Shown: in pieces, positions 1 through 8,786 of the stretch
Numbering within the stretch: the first letter of the stretch is position 1
Layout: every line of letters starts with the position of its first letter
NCBI RefSeq assembly: GCF_001039355.2
Contig: NW_019775402.1
Location: 618,732-649,103 of the forward strand
DNA: 30,372 bases
Reading direction: 5' to 3'
Source: Lingula anatina
Taxonomy: Eukaryota; Brachiopoda; Lingulata; Lingulida; Lingulidae
Made by a program: the position numbers and the translations under genes
Notes under the pieces: model-generated
What the model was told of the DNA's origin: nothing
The model's database searches: none
The model's input: only the letters and a program-made list of their open reading frames with translations

Positions 1-131
1 GGGATCTATCGGTGTGGGGTTGTATCGATGTGCATAATGCAAAAATTTACTAAGGGGGAGTATCGGTGCGGGGGAGTAACGGTGCGGGGGAGTATCGGTG
101 CGGGGGAGTAACGGTGCGGGGGAGTATCGGC
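1..131. repeat. 16-bp G-rich minisatellite
   Basis: About five head-to-tail copies of a 16-base unit, GGGGGAGTATCGGTGC, lie at 54-131. They alternate between the forms GTATCGG and GTAACGG, so the higher-order period is 32 bp. Two more degenerate units occupy positions 1-31. The same unit returns in degenerate form at 923-972, right after the single N at 922. The array is strongly G-rich on the plus strand and CpG-containing, unlike its AT-rich surroundings. No function is evident. Confidence 0.85.
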
Positions 132-150
132 ATGACCCCAATTAGGCTGA

Positions 151-915
151 CAAAAATGTGGCAATCAAAAATGTGAAATACATGTACAGCAGTAAGATAA
201 TTTATTGATAAATTTTGCTGGGGGTGGTGACATACATTTGAAGATGTTTCTTTTTAAGGCAATTTCCTAGAAGCATCTAAATATTTTTCCAGAAATGCAG
301 AAGGTACGGAAGTTCTCTATATAAGAGCCTACTTGCCAATGAACTACAGAAGTATTGTACAAGGAAAAGAATTGAAAAGAGGCACTAAATGATACAAACA
401 GGGCATTGAGTATTTTCAAACTTCACTATGATTTCACCCACACATTTGTGAAAAAAAAATCGATAGAATTCAATGGTACACAAGACTATTTTTTTTTTTT
501 GCTCCAAAATTCATAATTAATGAATTTCCCATGGTAAACGTCATTTTCTCTTGAGCGCCAAGGCTCTGTAACAATTTGGACAAAACCGAAGATCAAACCC
601 CACACACAAAGGGAGGTTTTAGAACTACATCATTTCAAATGACTCTCGTGCTACAGCTCATGTTTGGTTTGTAACTCCCTTTTTTACTTGCATTTGGCTA
701 AGTCACTGACTTTGTCATCATTTTCCAGGTTGCGATTTTTTTCCTGAAGCTACGTGGTTTTGTCCAGTATTAAGTGTAGAAAATGGTTGCGGTATATCCA
801 ATGAGATCCAATGACCAGAAATGAAATATACATACACCAACTATGCATCATGTAACTCTTCACAGATAATACATTTATATATTATAATGTTATTCAACAC
901 AGGGTATGTATCAAA
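151..915. repeat. Left copy of a 0.77-kb duplicated block (pairs with 1778-2540)
   Basis: This block matches 1778-2540 almost base for base, with small indels (for example in the poly(A) and poly(T) runs near 450-500 versus 2080-2120) and scattered substitutions. In the right copy the block is the 3' flank of the TMEM70-like gene at 2569-3203. The left copy stops at the single N at 922, at a point equivalent to about 28 bases before that gene's stop codon. The block contains no convincing open frame. I interpret it as the alternative haplotype of 1778-2540 rather than a true duplication; a genuine recent duplication remains possible. Confidence 0.8.
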
Positions 916-921
916 ATTATC

Positions 922-922
922 N
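922..922. other. Single-N contig join
   Basis: An isolated N separates the end of the left block copy from a second start of the 16-bp minisatellite (923-972). Sequence on the right of the N restarts what was already seen on the left, which is what a forced join of two overlapping contigs looks like. Confidence 0.6.
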
Positions 923-972
923 GTGTGGGGATATACCGGTGCGAGGGAGTATCGGTACAGGGATGTATCGAC
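923..972. repeat. Degenerate copies of the 16-bp minisatellite
   Basis: Three 16-base units (GGGGATATACCGGTGC, GAGGGAGTATCGGTAC, AGGGATGTATCGACAT) match the family seen at 1-131 but without the homogeneous run. This suggests either an array edge or the same array on another haplotype. Confidence 0.7.
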
Positions 973-1777
973 ATGTAACCATGCAAATATGCAAATGTCG
1001 TCTAACACATAAAAAAAGGAACATATATATGTTACTGTCACAAATGCAAAACATTCAGATCTGGAAACGTTTTATTCACTTTGAAAATTCAATTATCCCT
1101 GGGTTGTATTTTGTTTATCTCCTACAAGTATAATGTAAAAATTAAATTAATCTTCTAGCAGTTATACCGGTAATTGTTTTTGAGCGACTTTAGTTTCACT
1201 GAATATTAAAAACGGGGGAAAAACACTTTACTGACAGTAAAATAATTTACTGTTTTCCATTCCTGATCCAAATATTGTATCAGGAATGGCAAACTATCAT
1301 GGAATCACAATATAAATTTTAAGTCAACAACGGAAAACCCTAGCTGTTTCTATTGCACCAAGTACTTGGGTAAGATGAATCTTTGACAATTTTTCTGGGG
1401 AATATACGTTACATTGTATTAGCCATGATGCAAAGCCCCTGAGTTACAGTTTAAATATTTATAAAAACATTCTTGCACCATGTTTAATTTAACATGATTA
1501 ATTACTATAAAAATATATTGGTACGTGATATAAAAATTCAAATTAAATGACCCAGAACATACATTACAATTTAGGCTCCTTACATGCTGTAAAGACATGG
1601 TAACAATTAAAAATTAAATTAAAGTTGAGGCAGTTGTGGATTTTTGTTCTACAGTATATACATGTTTTAAAAAAATTGAATACATCTTTGAATTCATTCA
1701 GTTTTATTTTTTAACACTTCAGCACGTGAAATGCACCTCTATATTGGGTTTAAGTGATATATGGCTAACTAAATAGG
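973..1777. other. AT-rich spacer, no gene seen
   Basis: This stretch lies between the degenerate minisatellite and the second copy of the duplicated block, and has no counterpart in the left copy, where only about 20 bases separate the minisatellite from the block. Open frames here are short and AT-driven. If the two copies are haplotypes, this is an insertion or deletion of roughly 0.8 kb. No terminal repeats or target duplication were recognised. Confidence 0.5.
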
Positions 1778-2540
1778 CAAAAATGTGGCAATCAAAAATG
1801 TGAAAGAAATACATGTACAGCAGTAAGATAATTGATCAATTTTGCTGGGGGTGGTGACATACATTCGAAGATGTTTCTTTTTAAGGCAATTTCCTAGAAG
1901 CATCTAAATATTTTTCCAGAAATGCAGAAGGTACGGAAGTTCTCTATATAAGAGCCTACTTGCCAATGAACTACAGAAGTATTGTACAAGGAAAAGAATT
2001 GAAAAGAGGCACTAAATGATACAAACAGGGCATTGAGTATTTTCAAACTTCACTATGATCTCACCCACACATTTGTGAAAAAAAAATCGATAGAATTCAA
2101 TGGTACACAAGACTTTTTTTTTTGCTCCAAAATTCATAATTAATGAATTTCCCATGGTAAATGGCATTTTCTCTTGAGCGCCAAGGCTCTGTAACAATTT
2201 GGACAAAACCGCAGATCAAACCCCACACACAAAGGGAGGTTTTAAAACTACATCATTTCAAATGACTCTCGTGCTACAGCTCGTGTTTGGTTTGTAACTC
2301 TCCTTTTTTACTTGCATTTGGCTAAGTTACTCACTTTGTCATCATTTTCCAGGTTGCTATTTTTTTTCCTGAAGCTACGCGGTTTTGTCCAGTGTTAAGT
2401 GTAGAAAATGGTTGCGGTATATCCAATGAGATCCAATGACCAGAAATGAAATATACATACACCGACCATGCATCATGTAACTCTTCACAGATAATATATT
2501 TATATATTATAATATTATTCAAGACAGCGTATGTATCAAA
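1778..2540. repeat. Right copy of the 0.77-kb duplicated block; 3' flank of the TMEM70-like gene
   Basis: Matches 151-915. It runs into the 3' end of the minus-strand gene at 2569-3203. The first AATAAA on the minus strand after that gene's stop (TTTATT at 2541-2546 on the plus strand) sits at its edge. Confidence 0.8.
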
Positions 2541-2546
2541 TTTATT
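2541..2546 (-). promoter_or_regulatory. Poly(A) signal AATAAA
   Basis: Minus-strand AATAAA lies 22 bases beyond the stop codon of the TMEM70-like gene at 2569-3203. It is the nearest canonical signal and implies a very short 3' UTR. More distal signals in the AT-rich flank are possible. Confidence 0.4.
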
Positions 2547-2568
2547 CAATAATAACTCAGAACATTCT

Positions 2569-3203
2569 CTACTGCAGTCTCTTTTTCTTCCATTTCTCCC
2601 ATTCTTCCTTCTCTCTTGATGAGTCTTGCCAAGCTTCCAACTTCAACAAGCAAATCCGTGCTTGTTTATCCGTCATTTTTTCAAAATCAATGTACAACAG
2701 TCTATCAGCTGTATCCACGCGCATGGTAGCCATTGGAGCTCTCTTTATGGTGACATCAGCCGGAGTAAAATGCAAGTAGTGGTTTTTATTTAAAATACTC
2801 AGAGTCACAGCTGTAAACTCTTTAGTTCTAGGATCAAAGTATAACTCTCTTACATACTGTCGTATACACATGTGCACAAGACAGGGAACTAGCAGCGCTA
2901 TGCCTCCCAGTATAAAAGTGGTGTACATTTGTGCGCTAGTCTCTGCAGTGTACAGAAACCAAAGCTGAGCCGAAACTCCTAGAGCTGACAAACCTATTGA
3001 TAAAAGTTTGACCTTTTTGGCAAAATTAAGCCGATCACCTCTGTACACAAGATCACCTTTTGAAGAAGTTTGTTGCATTTTATTATTAACTGAGGAGTTT
3101 TTTCTCTTTGGCAGATGTAAAGGATTTCTGGGCAAGAACAAAATGTTCAAGACGTTAGGAGCAATTCTGAGTGGCAACTTTTGTTGAATTCTTGATGTGC
3201 CTC
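2569..3203 (-). CDS. TMEM70/TMEM186-family protein, large 3' exon (copy 1)
   Basis: Probable mitochondrial inner-membrane assembly factor of the TMEM70 family; in vertebrates TMEM70 assists assembly of ATP synthase and complex I. Reading from the in-frame ATG at 3243 gives 224 residues. What is visible: a basic, Ser/Lys-rich segment (about residues 43-62), a GDLVYRGDR motif at 63-71 that recalls the G-LVY-G start of the family core, two hydrophobic helices at about 80-99 and 107-126, then YVRELYFDPRTKEFTAVT at about 130-147 and a Lys/Glu-rich C-terminus. I place the exon start at 3203 because the minus strand carries a strong acceptor there (pyrimidine-rich tract, TTTTTCAG|GAGG), leaving an incoming phase of one base plus two. 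The 5' exon with a targeting peptide was not found. An intronless gene starting at the ATG at 3243 is the alternative. A paralogue lies directly upstream at 4064-4782. Assignment is from motif memory; TMEM186 is a close alternative. Confidence 0.72.
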
Positions 3204-3485
3204 CTGAAAAAGACAGAAGGATGACTTCAAAGAGATGCATCATAATCCACGCAATTCCCTAATATTCAAATAATCTCCCCTTTAAAAAATAATAAAAGAC
3301 TATTTTAAAGGATGATACAATTTTGGTTGGTGCTCATGGAAGTGACACATGAATTACTCACTTCTGCCTAGAGATTTGAGAAATATTTCAACTTATCATC
3401 ATACCTAAAATGATTTTATTCTATGTTCTGAGTTGTTTGAAAAGAGATCAACCCCCAACAATCTGCAGTATAATTAGTAAATCAT
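3204..3485. other. Upstream/intron region of TMEM70-like copy 1, nothing recognised
   Basis: AT-rich sequence between the acceptor of copy 1 and the repeat at 3486-3924. A GTGAGT donor-like motif exists on the minus strand near 3350, but the frame upstream of it is closed by stops, so no first exon could be assigned. Confidence 0.4.
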
Positions 3486-3924
3486 TGGTTGCATTCACAA
3501 CAGGGGAACCCACTAGAATGCTTGTCGCCTAATCCTGGCAGGGACTCTATTCAGTGTCTATTAGGGCATAATGTGGCAAGCTTTTGAGAGGGTCGCCATA
3601 TTTGATCCACAGACCTGTTAGGCACCATTCAGAATGGATGATCCCAGTATTTACCAATCCGCTGACTAAATATGGCCAACCACAGTTCAAAAGTAATACT
3701 TCTGATTCCTGATGATCTCCTCACCTCCACATGCAGCATCACTGCATGGGCCTAGCAATTAACCCTCGGAGCAGAGATTTAAAGGCACGTGTGGAGCCGG
3801 GGAGACCATCAGGAATCAGAGGCATTGCTTTTGAACTGTGGTCGGCCATTTTTAGTCAGCTAATAAGAAATACTAGGATCATCCATTCTGAATGGGGGCC
3901 CCAAGTCTGCTGTTGTGTTTGTGG
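3486..3924. mobile_element. MITE-like composite repeat with internal fold-back
   Basis: Outer ends are similar in inverse orientation (GCATTCACAACAG near 3491; CTGTTGTG near 3910-3917). The first part (3509-3620) is clearly homologous to 18052-18164 elsewhere in the window. It is followed by a long inverted repeat (3625-3720 against 3801-3896). The same left module elsewhere is followed by a different internal segment, so this is a modular repeat family. No transposase frame is present. The superfamily cannot be named from the sequence alone. It lies between the two TMEM70-like genes, either in an intron of copy 1 or intergenic. Confidence 0.6.
3625..3896. repeat. Long imperfect inverted repeat (fold-back), arms about 95-113 bases
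   Basis: The left arm 3625-3720 pairs with the right arm 3801-3896. It begins CCATTCAGAATGGATGATCC and the right arm ends with its complement; most positions pair, with scattered mismatches. Pairing continues inward (CTCCACATG at 3726-3734 against CACGTGTGGAG at 3785-3795), leaving a loop of about 45 bases. A transcript would fold into a long hairpin. This is typical of fold-back MITEs, which can also seed small RNAs. Confidence 0.85.
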
Positions 3925-4022
3925 CAATTTAGATAATACAATTGTAAATTGCCCCAAAGAATAATATTTAATGATGACCACAAGTATTATAACTGATACA
4001 TTTATTTAGGTCATGATCATAT

Positions 4023-4028
4023 TTTATT
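4023..4028 (-). promoter_or_regulatory. Candidate poly(A) signal AATAAA
   Basis: Minus-strand AATAAA lies 35 bases past the stop codon of the TMEM70-like copy 2. Another AATAAA overlaps that stop itself (4060-4065), and a third lies at 4001-4006. The one at 4023 has the most usual spacing. Confidence 0.4.
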
Positions 4029-4063
4029 TCAACTTAATATACAAAGAGATGCTGTCCTATTTA

Positions 4064-4782
4064 TTACTCAGTCAGCTTCTTTAATCCTTCTTCTGTACTG
4101 TCTACTGGTCTTTTTTTCATGAAGAGTTCTTTACGTGCTTCGTCATTATAAATATCCCAAAAGAACAAAACAAAAGGTTTTCCTTCAATTTCCATATTTG
4201 GTTCAAAGAATGCAGCTGAATTAATCGAACGTTTCTTTAAAATCTTAACTTCCTCTGAGGAGAAAGATACATATTGCTTTTTTCCTTTGGAAAATGTGAC
4301 AGCAGTAAACTTCTTAGAACTTCGATCAAAGTATAACTCTCTGATATAAGTTTGGAGATTTCTTCTCACAGACAAAAGAACTATAGGTACAGTTATCAAA
4401 TATATAACAGAGAAGACATTCTGCGTGCTTGTAGTTTCTGTTTCTAAAAATGTCCACAAAACTAAGCTGCTAAACAATACAGGCATCACCCCAAACATGA
4501 CAGCCATTCTGATTGTTATGTTCTTCTTGCCTAGCACAGACACACCTTTTGGCTGCTGGTTATTCTGGGATGAGGACACCTGTCGCAAATGCCCACAGCA
4601 CCTTGGTAACTTGATTTTGCTTTCCAGCCCATTCTCTTTTGTTAATACAGATGGAACTTTCAGAAGGCCATTATTTCTTAGACTAGATATCTGTCTGATC
4701 ACTTGTGAAGGATAATCAGGACCGTTAGCTTGTGGTACCATAACCCCTGTTTTTGTACATTGTCCAAACTGTTGTGCTTTAC
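4064..4782 (-). CDS. TMEM70/TMEM186-family protein, large 3' exon (copy 2)
   Basis: Diverged tandem paralogue of 2569-3203. The exon encodes about 238 residues: a polar N-terminal stretch of about 90 residues, two hydrophobic helices (MAVMFGVMPVLFSSLVLW and VFSVIYLITVPIVLLSV), then TYIRELYFDRSSKKFTAVT, matching the diagnostic motif of copy 1, and a charged C-terminus ending KKLTE. The exon start is set at 4782 by the minus-strand acceptor TTTCCGCAG|GT that directly follows a (TTA)n tract; reading upstream of it would give a meaningless poly-Ile run. The incoming codon phase equals that of copy 1, supporting a shared ancestral intron. The likely role is mitochondrial membrane complex assembly, inferred from the family. 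No 5' exon was identified. The first part of this exon recurs at 8136-8223, probably as the other haplotype's contig end. Confidence 0.68.
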
Positions 4783-4787
4783 CTGCG

Positions 4788-4789
4788 GA

Positions 4790-4830
<41 letters not shown>

Positions 4831-4850
4831 GGTAATAATAATAATAATAG
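4788..4850. repeat. AAT microsatellite next to a splice acceptor
   Basis: About 13 AAT units interrupted by ACGGT and followed by five more units. On the minus strand this is a (TTA)n tract serving as the pyrimidine-side context of the acceptor of TMEM70-like copy 2. The equivalent position near 8229-8297 carries about 15 units. Confidence 0.9.
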
Positions 4851-5298
4851 ACAGTTCTGTTATGATGTGCATTAGCCACACCGTGTTCAAAGGTATCCTA
4901 TCTGGGATTTTCTACCAAATCCACTTGTCCTCTATTACCAAAAGTTGTTCAGACTGCCACGGCTTCATGTTAATTTCAGAAATTAAGAAAAATGGATACT
5001 TTAAGTTGAGGTTTTAATTCTCTTTTAGGTTTGAAATAGGAAAGATAAGTACAGTAATTAATTCATCTTTTCAATGGGTAAAAATTATCAATCTTTTAGA
5101 CACATTATCTTATAATCACAAAACTTTATTTCTGTATAGGCTTAGCATTTGTTGTGCTATTACTGCATAGAATACAGATATAGAAAAGCCTAGTTTTTAA
5201 TTTAGTTGCTGTCACACAAGGAATGTTCAAATTATATATAAAATCATACACTTGCTATAAACTTGCGAAAACCAGGTCAAATCTACTGAAGTCAAGGT

Positions 5299-5305
5299 AC
5301 AGTAA
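5299..5305. repeat. Left target-site duplication ACAGTAA
   Basis: ACAGTAA precedes the element at 5306 and is repeated after it at 6943-6949. The uninterrupted site at 8746-8752 carries it once. An 8-bp duplication sharing the first C of the element is also possible. Confidence 0.8.
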
Positions 5306-6942
5306 CAGTGTATGAAATTCAAGGCAATTACTAGCCAGACCGCCGGGCAGGTAACTCTGAAAAGATACCAGCCCGGCCATGTAGTTACCTGCCCTAGTTA
5401 TGATAACCCCTAGAGTTAAGAGAGATATGCTGAGGGGGTCTAGAATGCATTCTTGGGAGAGTAATTTGGAAATAAAAGGGCAATATCATGCCTTATGCAT
5501 GGAAATTTAGAAATTGGTTGGAATTTCTACTGAATGATACATTGTCAGTGTTGGATTTAGAGGGGGTCAGGGGGTCCTGACGCCCCCCCTTTCAATTTCT
5601 GCNTTGAATCATATTTCTAAACCATACCAAATGGCACCATTCACCATCTAAAATACCAAAAATTTTCAGGGCCCTTTAGCGGGCGGGGGAGGAAGTGTAG
5701 TCAATTCAGTTTATTTTCACCCTGCAGGCTGTCTCATTTCTTCTTCAATAATTTATTCATAACTTTTATTCTGATTTGTGATATCATTTGATCATAATTT
5801 TTACTTTTCTGTACAGCAACAAGTATGACCAAATACATATTTTATATTCTTGTCAAATAGATTGATCTCTGTGCTGACAATAAAGAAGAAAGAATTCAGC
5901 ACGTAGGGTCCCTGTGAATATCGCTTAAAGCGGTCGGGAAAGGTCCTGCACGCTAATGGCCCATAGACAGCCCTGCAGAGCCCCGTACCTTGAATGCATC
6001 GCTTATTGAGAATAGCTATATCACATAGAGGCTACAAATATTATATGGGGCGAGTATGGGCGAGTTATTGGATCGAGATGCTTGCGCTCGGTCGCACTGC
6101 GTGATACTTTCGAGTTACGGTTTTACAAAAAATGTTTCCGCTCGACTCATTGCAAATCGAAGTCACCTTCCAATGGGTCCCAATTTGTTCTCTTTCGTAT
6201 GGTTTTCTCGAAATCTTTCTTATTTTTATTTATTCCCTCAATTGTTTTTTCTTTTGTGAACTTCTTTATCGGACTTGATAGAATTTTTTTCATTTTTGAC
6301 AGCCCAAGATGAAAGCACGTGGGAAAAGAACTACCTGTACATCTGACGCATGTCGGAAACTCGTACATTCACTCATAATATTGTGATTCAATTTTTTTTA
6401 ATTCTCCTTTAATTTGCCTCCGTTGCCTTTATTACTGCTGATTATAAGTACTTCATGTACCTGCAAGTCTATTTAATCAATATCATAACTTTTCATACTT
6501 TCACATGTTTATTACTCTCAACCTACAAATTGCTACTCACGGTATCTCCTCTACACTAAACAATGACGTAATGTTATCTGCTGTGCACTGAAGCTGGTTA
6601 AGAACAATGTGCCTCGTTTCGAATTGTCTCTCATCCTCATATCACACAGACAGTACTTTGAAAAAGAGGCCACTGAGAGGGAGACTTGGTTACATTTCGA
6701 TTCTTATAATACGAGTGTTCGATTGCAAGCTATGGTTAGTTCTTTGCTTCTATGAAAGTGGGTAAAAACAGTAAATTGATTTGATATTTTGCTGAAAACG
6801 CTTGTGAACATAGTCAAAATAAAAGGAGAAAATAGGCTGTAAAAATAGCCAGCCCATCGGGCGGGTTATTTGTAAATCTTACCCGCCCGGCCTGAAAGTT
6901 ACCAGCCTCAGGCTGGCGGGCAGGCGGCCATTTCATACACTG
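5306..6942. mobile_element. hAT-like non-autonomous DNA transposon, 1.64 kb
   Basis: Bounded by perfect 13-bp terminal inverted repeats, CAGTGTATGAAAT at 5306-5318 and ATTTCATACACTG at 6930-6942, and flanked by the 7-bp direct repeat ACAGTAA. The other copy of the flanking sequence (around 8746-8760) lacks the element and carries one copy of the target, so insertion is proven by an empty site. Subterminal regions are GC-rich and palindromic: GGGCAGGTAACT/AGTTACCTGCCC near 5345-5393, and a CCAGCCTCAGGCTGG palindrome at about 6902-6916. The interior is more CpG-containing than the surroundings and contains an N at 5603. No frame over about 76 codons is seen, so it appears to lack a transposase. 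CAGTG ends and a 7-8 bp target suggest hAT; this is inference. Confidence 0.85.
5548..5700. repeat. G/C-run hairpin segment inside the hAT-like element
   Basis: A stretch beginning GTCAGTGTTGGATTTAG and continuing with GGGGGTCAGG...CCTGACGCCCCCC forms a strong hairpin, followed by an N at 5603 and a further GC-rich run to about 5690. It resembles the end of another small transposon nested within the larger element, but no opposite end was found. Confidence 0.35.
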
Positions 6943-8130
6943 ACAGTAACATATTGCACACGACCGAAAGTTGTGGTCCACATACAACGGTCAAACTGGT
7001 ACTTAGACAGTTGAACTGTTGGATATTAACAAAGTGACAGCTCTGTTGATGGCAAAACCAGTTGGCTTCACAGTAATGTGCGTGTTGAGGAGAGGAGATG
7101 TAAAATAAAAATTTGAGAGCTGCCGCACTGCGGCTGGTTTGGCAACTGGTTCTCATTTCCCACTTTTTGAGGCCTTTGCTTTTATGTGTTAGCACCGCTA
7201 GTACATATCAGAACTGTCAATAGGAGTACTAATGCATGAATTTTTGTGCTACCACCATTGTAGTGATTTGGGGGGAAACACCAGACTTCATAGGGGATCG
7301 AACTTAGTACTTATGCTTTACCTGGTGAGTGCCCAGATTCTTACCTAGTAAGTGCCCTACCCACTGAGCTACCAAGCCCCAGTCAACCCTGGACAGTCAC
7401 TATACACTAGTATACCTTCCAATATCTTACCGCCTGCTCCATGCCTTGACAGTGTGTGAAAGCTGGGGATCATCCGCATCAAAGTGAAGCTCTGTACGGA
7501 GGGATGATGTGGTACATTACACAGCATTCTTGAACTAGAGAAGACCTTTAAGTGACAAAAAAAGCCTTTTATAAACTGTTTAAGTAACAATGTTCAGTGA
7601 CACTGACAGTGTTTACAGTGTTTATATGTCGACTTATCCTCCCGGCACTTCACAATACAAATGCGGAAGGTATAATATTCATGTATAATGCCAAAATATT
7701 TATGTATAAGTAACTTGAATATTTAGCTTTTACGTAGAAAACAAAGTGCATGATATCTTTCCCATTAGTCTGTCCAGTGTTCCCACTTCTTTCTACTGAA
7801 ACTTTGACAGAATTTTTCCATCCAAACCGTACATGTACGTTCAACCAAAAGTATATTTAAACGTCTTACCCTGATGCATTGGGAACTTATTTTCAAAATA
7901 CCCATGGCGCGAAGAGCTAACAGATAGCTGAACAGAAAATACAATTGCAAAAGACTATACTGGGGGTAGAATTACACCAATTTTTTTCATGTTCTCACAC
8001 AGCGCGCCTTAGCCGGAAATAAAGACCGCACCATTGTACAAACGCGCGTATGCAGCTACTGTGTTATGCTGATTATATAAATAATGCTGTGTACAAATTG
8101 TGCATCTAGGAAAAAAATAGAACAAAAGTG
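6943..8130. repeat. Block Y (pairs with 8746-10212)
   Basis: About 1.19 kb repeated almost identically at 8746-8786 plus 9082-10212, the second copy having an extra 295 bases at 8787-9081. It contains the SINE at 7230-7380. No convincing coding frame; frames of 61-95 codons on the minus strand show no recognisable domain. The left copy ends two bases before the N at 8133. Confidence 0.85.
7230..7380 (-). mobile_element. tRNA-derived SINE with duplicated anticodon-arm segment
   Basis: On the minus strand the head starts GGGGCTTGGTAGCTCAGTGG. It carries an A box TAGCTCAGTGG (7361-7371) and a B box GTTCGATCC (7295-7303), matching RNA polymerase III type-2 promoter consensus. The boxes lie about 65-70 bases apart, longer than in a plain tRNA, because a 23-base segment is tandemly repeated (7311-7333 and 7334-7356, both containing GGCACT-AC-AGGTAA). 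The body continues toward about 7230. This rules out a functional tRNA and indicates a SINE. The 3' end and tail are not defined. Confidence 0.75.
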
Positions 8131-8132
8131 TA

Positions 8133-8133
8133 N
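8133..8133. other. Single-N contig join
   Basis: The N falls between the end of block Y and the restart of block X at 8136. The sequence to the right repeats what is already present at 4695-8130, which is the signature of two overlapping contigs joined with a minimal one-base gap. Confidence 0.65.
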
Positions 8134-8135
8134 GC

Positions 8136-8230
8136 CTGATCACTTGTGAAGGATAATCAGGACCGTTAGCTTGTGGTACCATAACCCCTGTTTTTGTACA
8201 TTGTCCAAACTGTTGTGCTTTACCTGCGGA

Positions 8231-8277
<47 letters not shown>

Positions 8278-8752
8278 GGTAATAATAATAATAATAGACA
8301 GTTCTATTATGATGTGCATTAGCCACACCGTGTTCAAAGGTATCCTATCTGGGATTTTCTACCAAATCCACTTGTCCTCTATTACCAAAAGTTGTTCAGA
8401 CTGCCACGGCTTCATGTTAATTTCAGAAATTAAGAAAAATTGATACTTTAAGTTGAGGTTTTAATTCTCTTTTAGGTTTGAAATAGGAAAGATAAGTACA
8501 GTAATTAATTCATCTTTTCAATGGGTAAAAATTATCAATCTTTCAGACTCATTATCTTATAATCACAAAACTATATTTCTATATAGGCTTAGCATTTGTT
8601 GTGCTATTACTGCATAGAATACAGATATAGAAAAGCCTAGTTTTTAATTTAGTTGCTGTCACACAAGGAACGTTCAAATTATATATAAAATCATACACAT
8701 GCTATAAACTTGCGAAAACCAGGTCAAATCTACTGAAGTCAAGGTACAGTAA
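8136..8752. repeat. Block X', second copy including a fragment of the TMEM70-like copy 2 exon
   Basis: Matches 4695-5305. The first 88 bases correspond to the start of the copy 2 exon on the minus strand and then stop at the N. This is therefore not a complete gene. It is best read as the end of an alternative-haplotype contig, less likely as a truncated pseudogene. Confidence 0.8.
8229..8297. repeat. AAT microsatellite, longer version
   Basis: About 15 AAT units, the same ACGGT interruption, then five more. Two units longer than the equivalent tract at 4788-4850. Confidence 0.9.
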
Positions 8753-8786
8753 CATATTGCACATGACCGAAAGTTGTGGTCCACAT

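Larger units (their letters stand above)
4695..5305. repeat. Block X: 5' part of TMEM70-like copy 2 exon plus its upstream intron (pairs with 8136-8752)
   Basis: Nearly identical to 8136-8752. It includes the first 88 bases of the copy 2 exon, its acceptor, the AAT microsatellite and about 450 bases of upstream sequence. Differences are a few substitutions and the microsatellite length. In this copy the block is interrupted at its right end by the element at 5306-6942; in the other copy it continues directly into the sequence found at 6943 onward. Confidence 0.85.

Noticed and set aside
1-131. CRISPR-like array
   Set aside because: Units are contiguous with no unique spacers, and the genome is eukaryotic.
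4730-5017. Plus- and minus-strand frames encoding poly-Asn, poly-Ile, poly-Tyr or poly-Leu (also at 8140-8443)
   Set aside because: These are translations of the AAT microsatellite, not proteins; the real exon starts at the acceptor next to it.
7295-7380. Functional tRNA gene on the minus strand
   Set aside because: A and B boxes are present, but the spacing is too large and the anticodon region is duplicated; it fits a SINE.
8136-8223. Truncated pseudogene of TMEM70-like copy 2
   Set aside because: The fragment ends exactly at an N join and its flanks repeat the parent locus, so a haplotype contig end is more likely.
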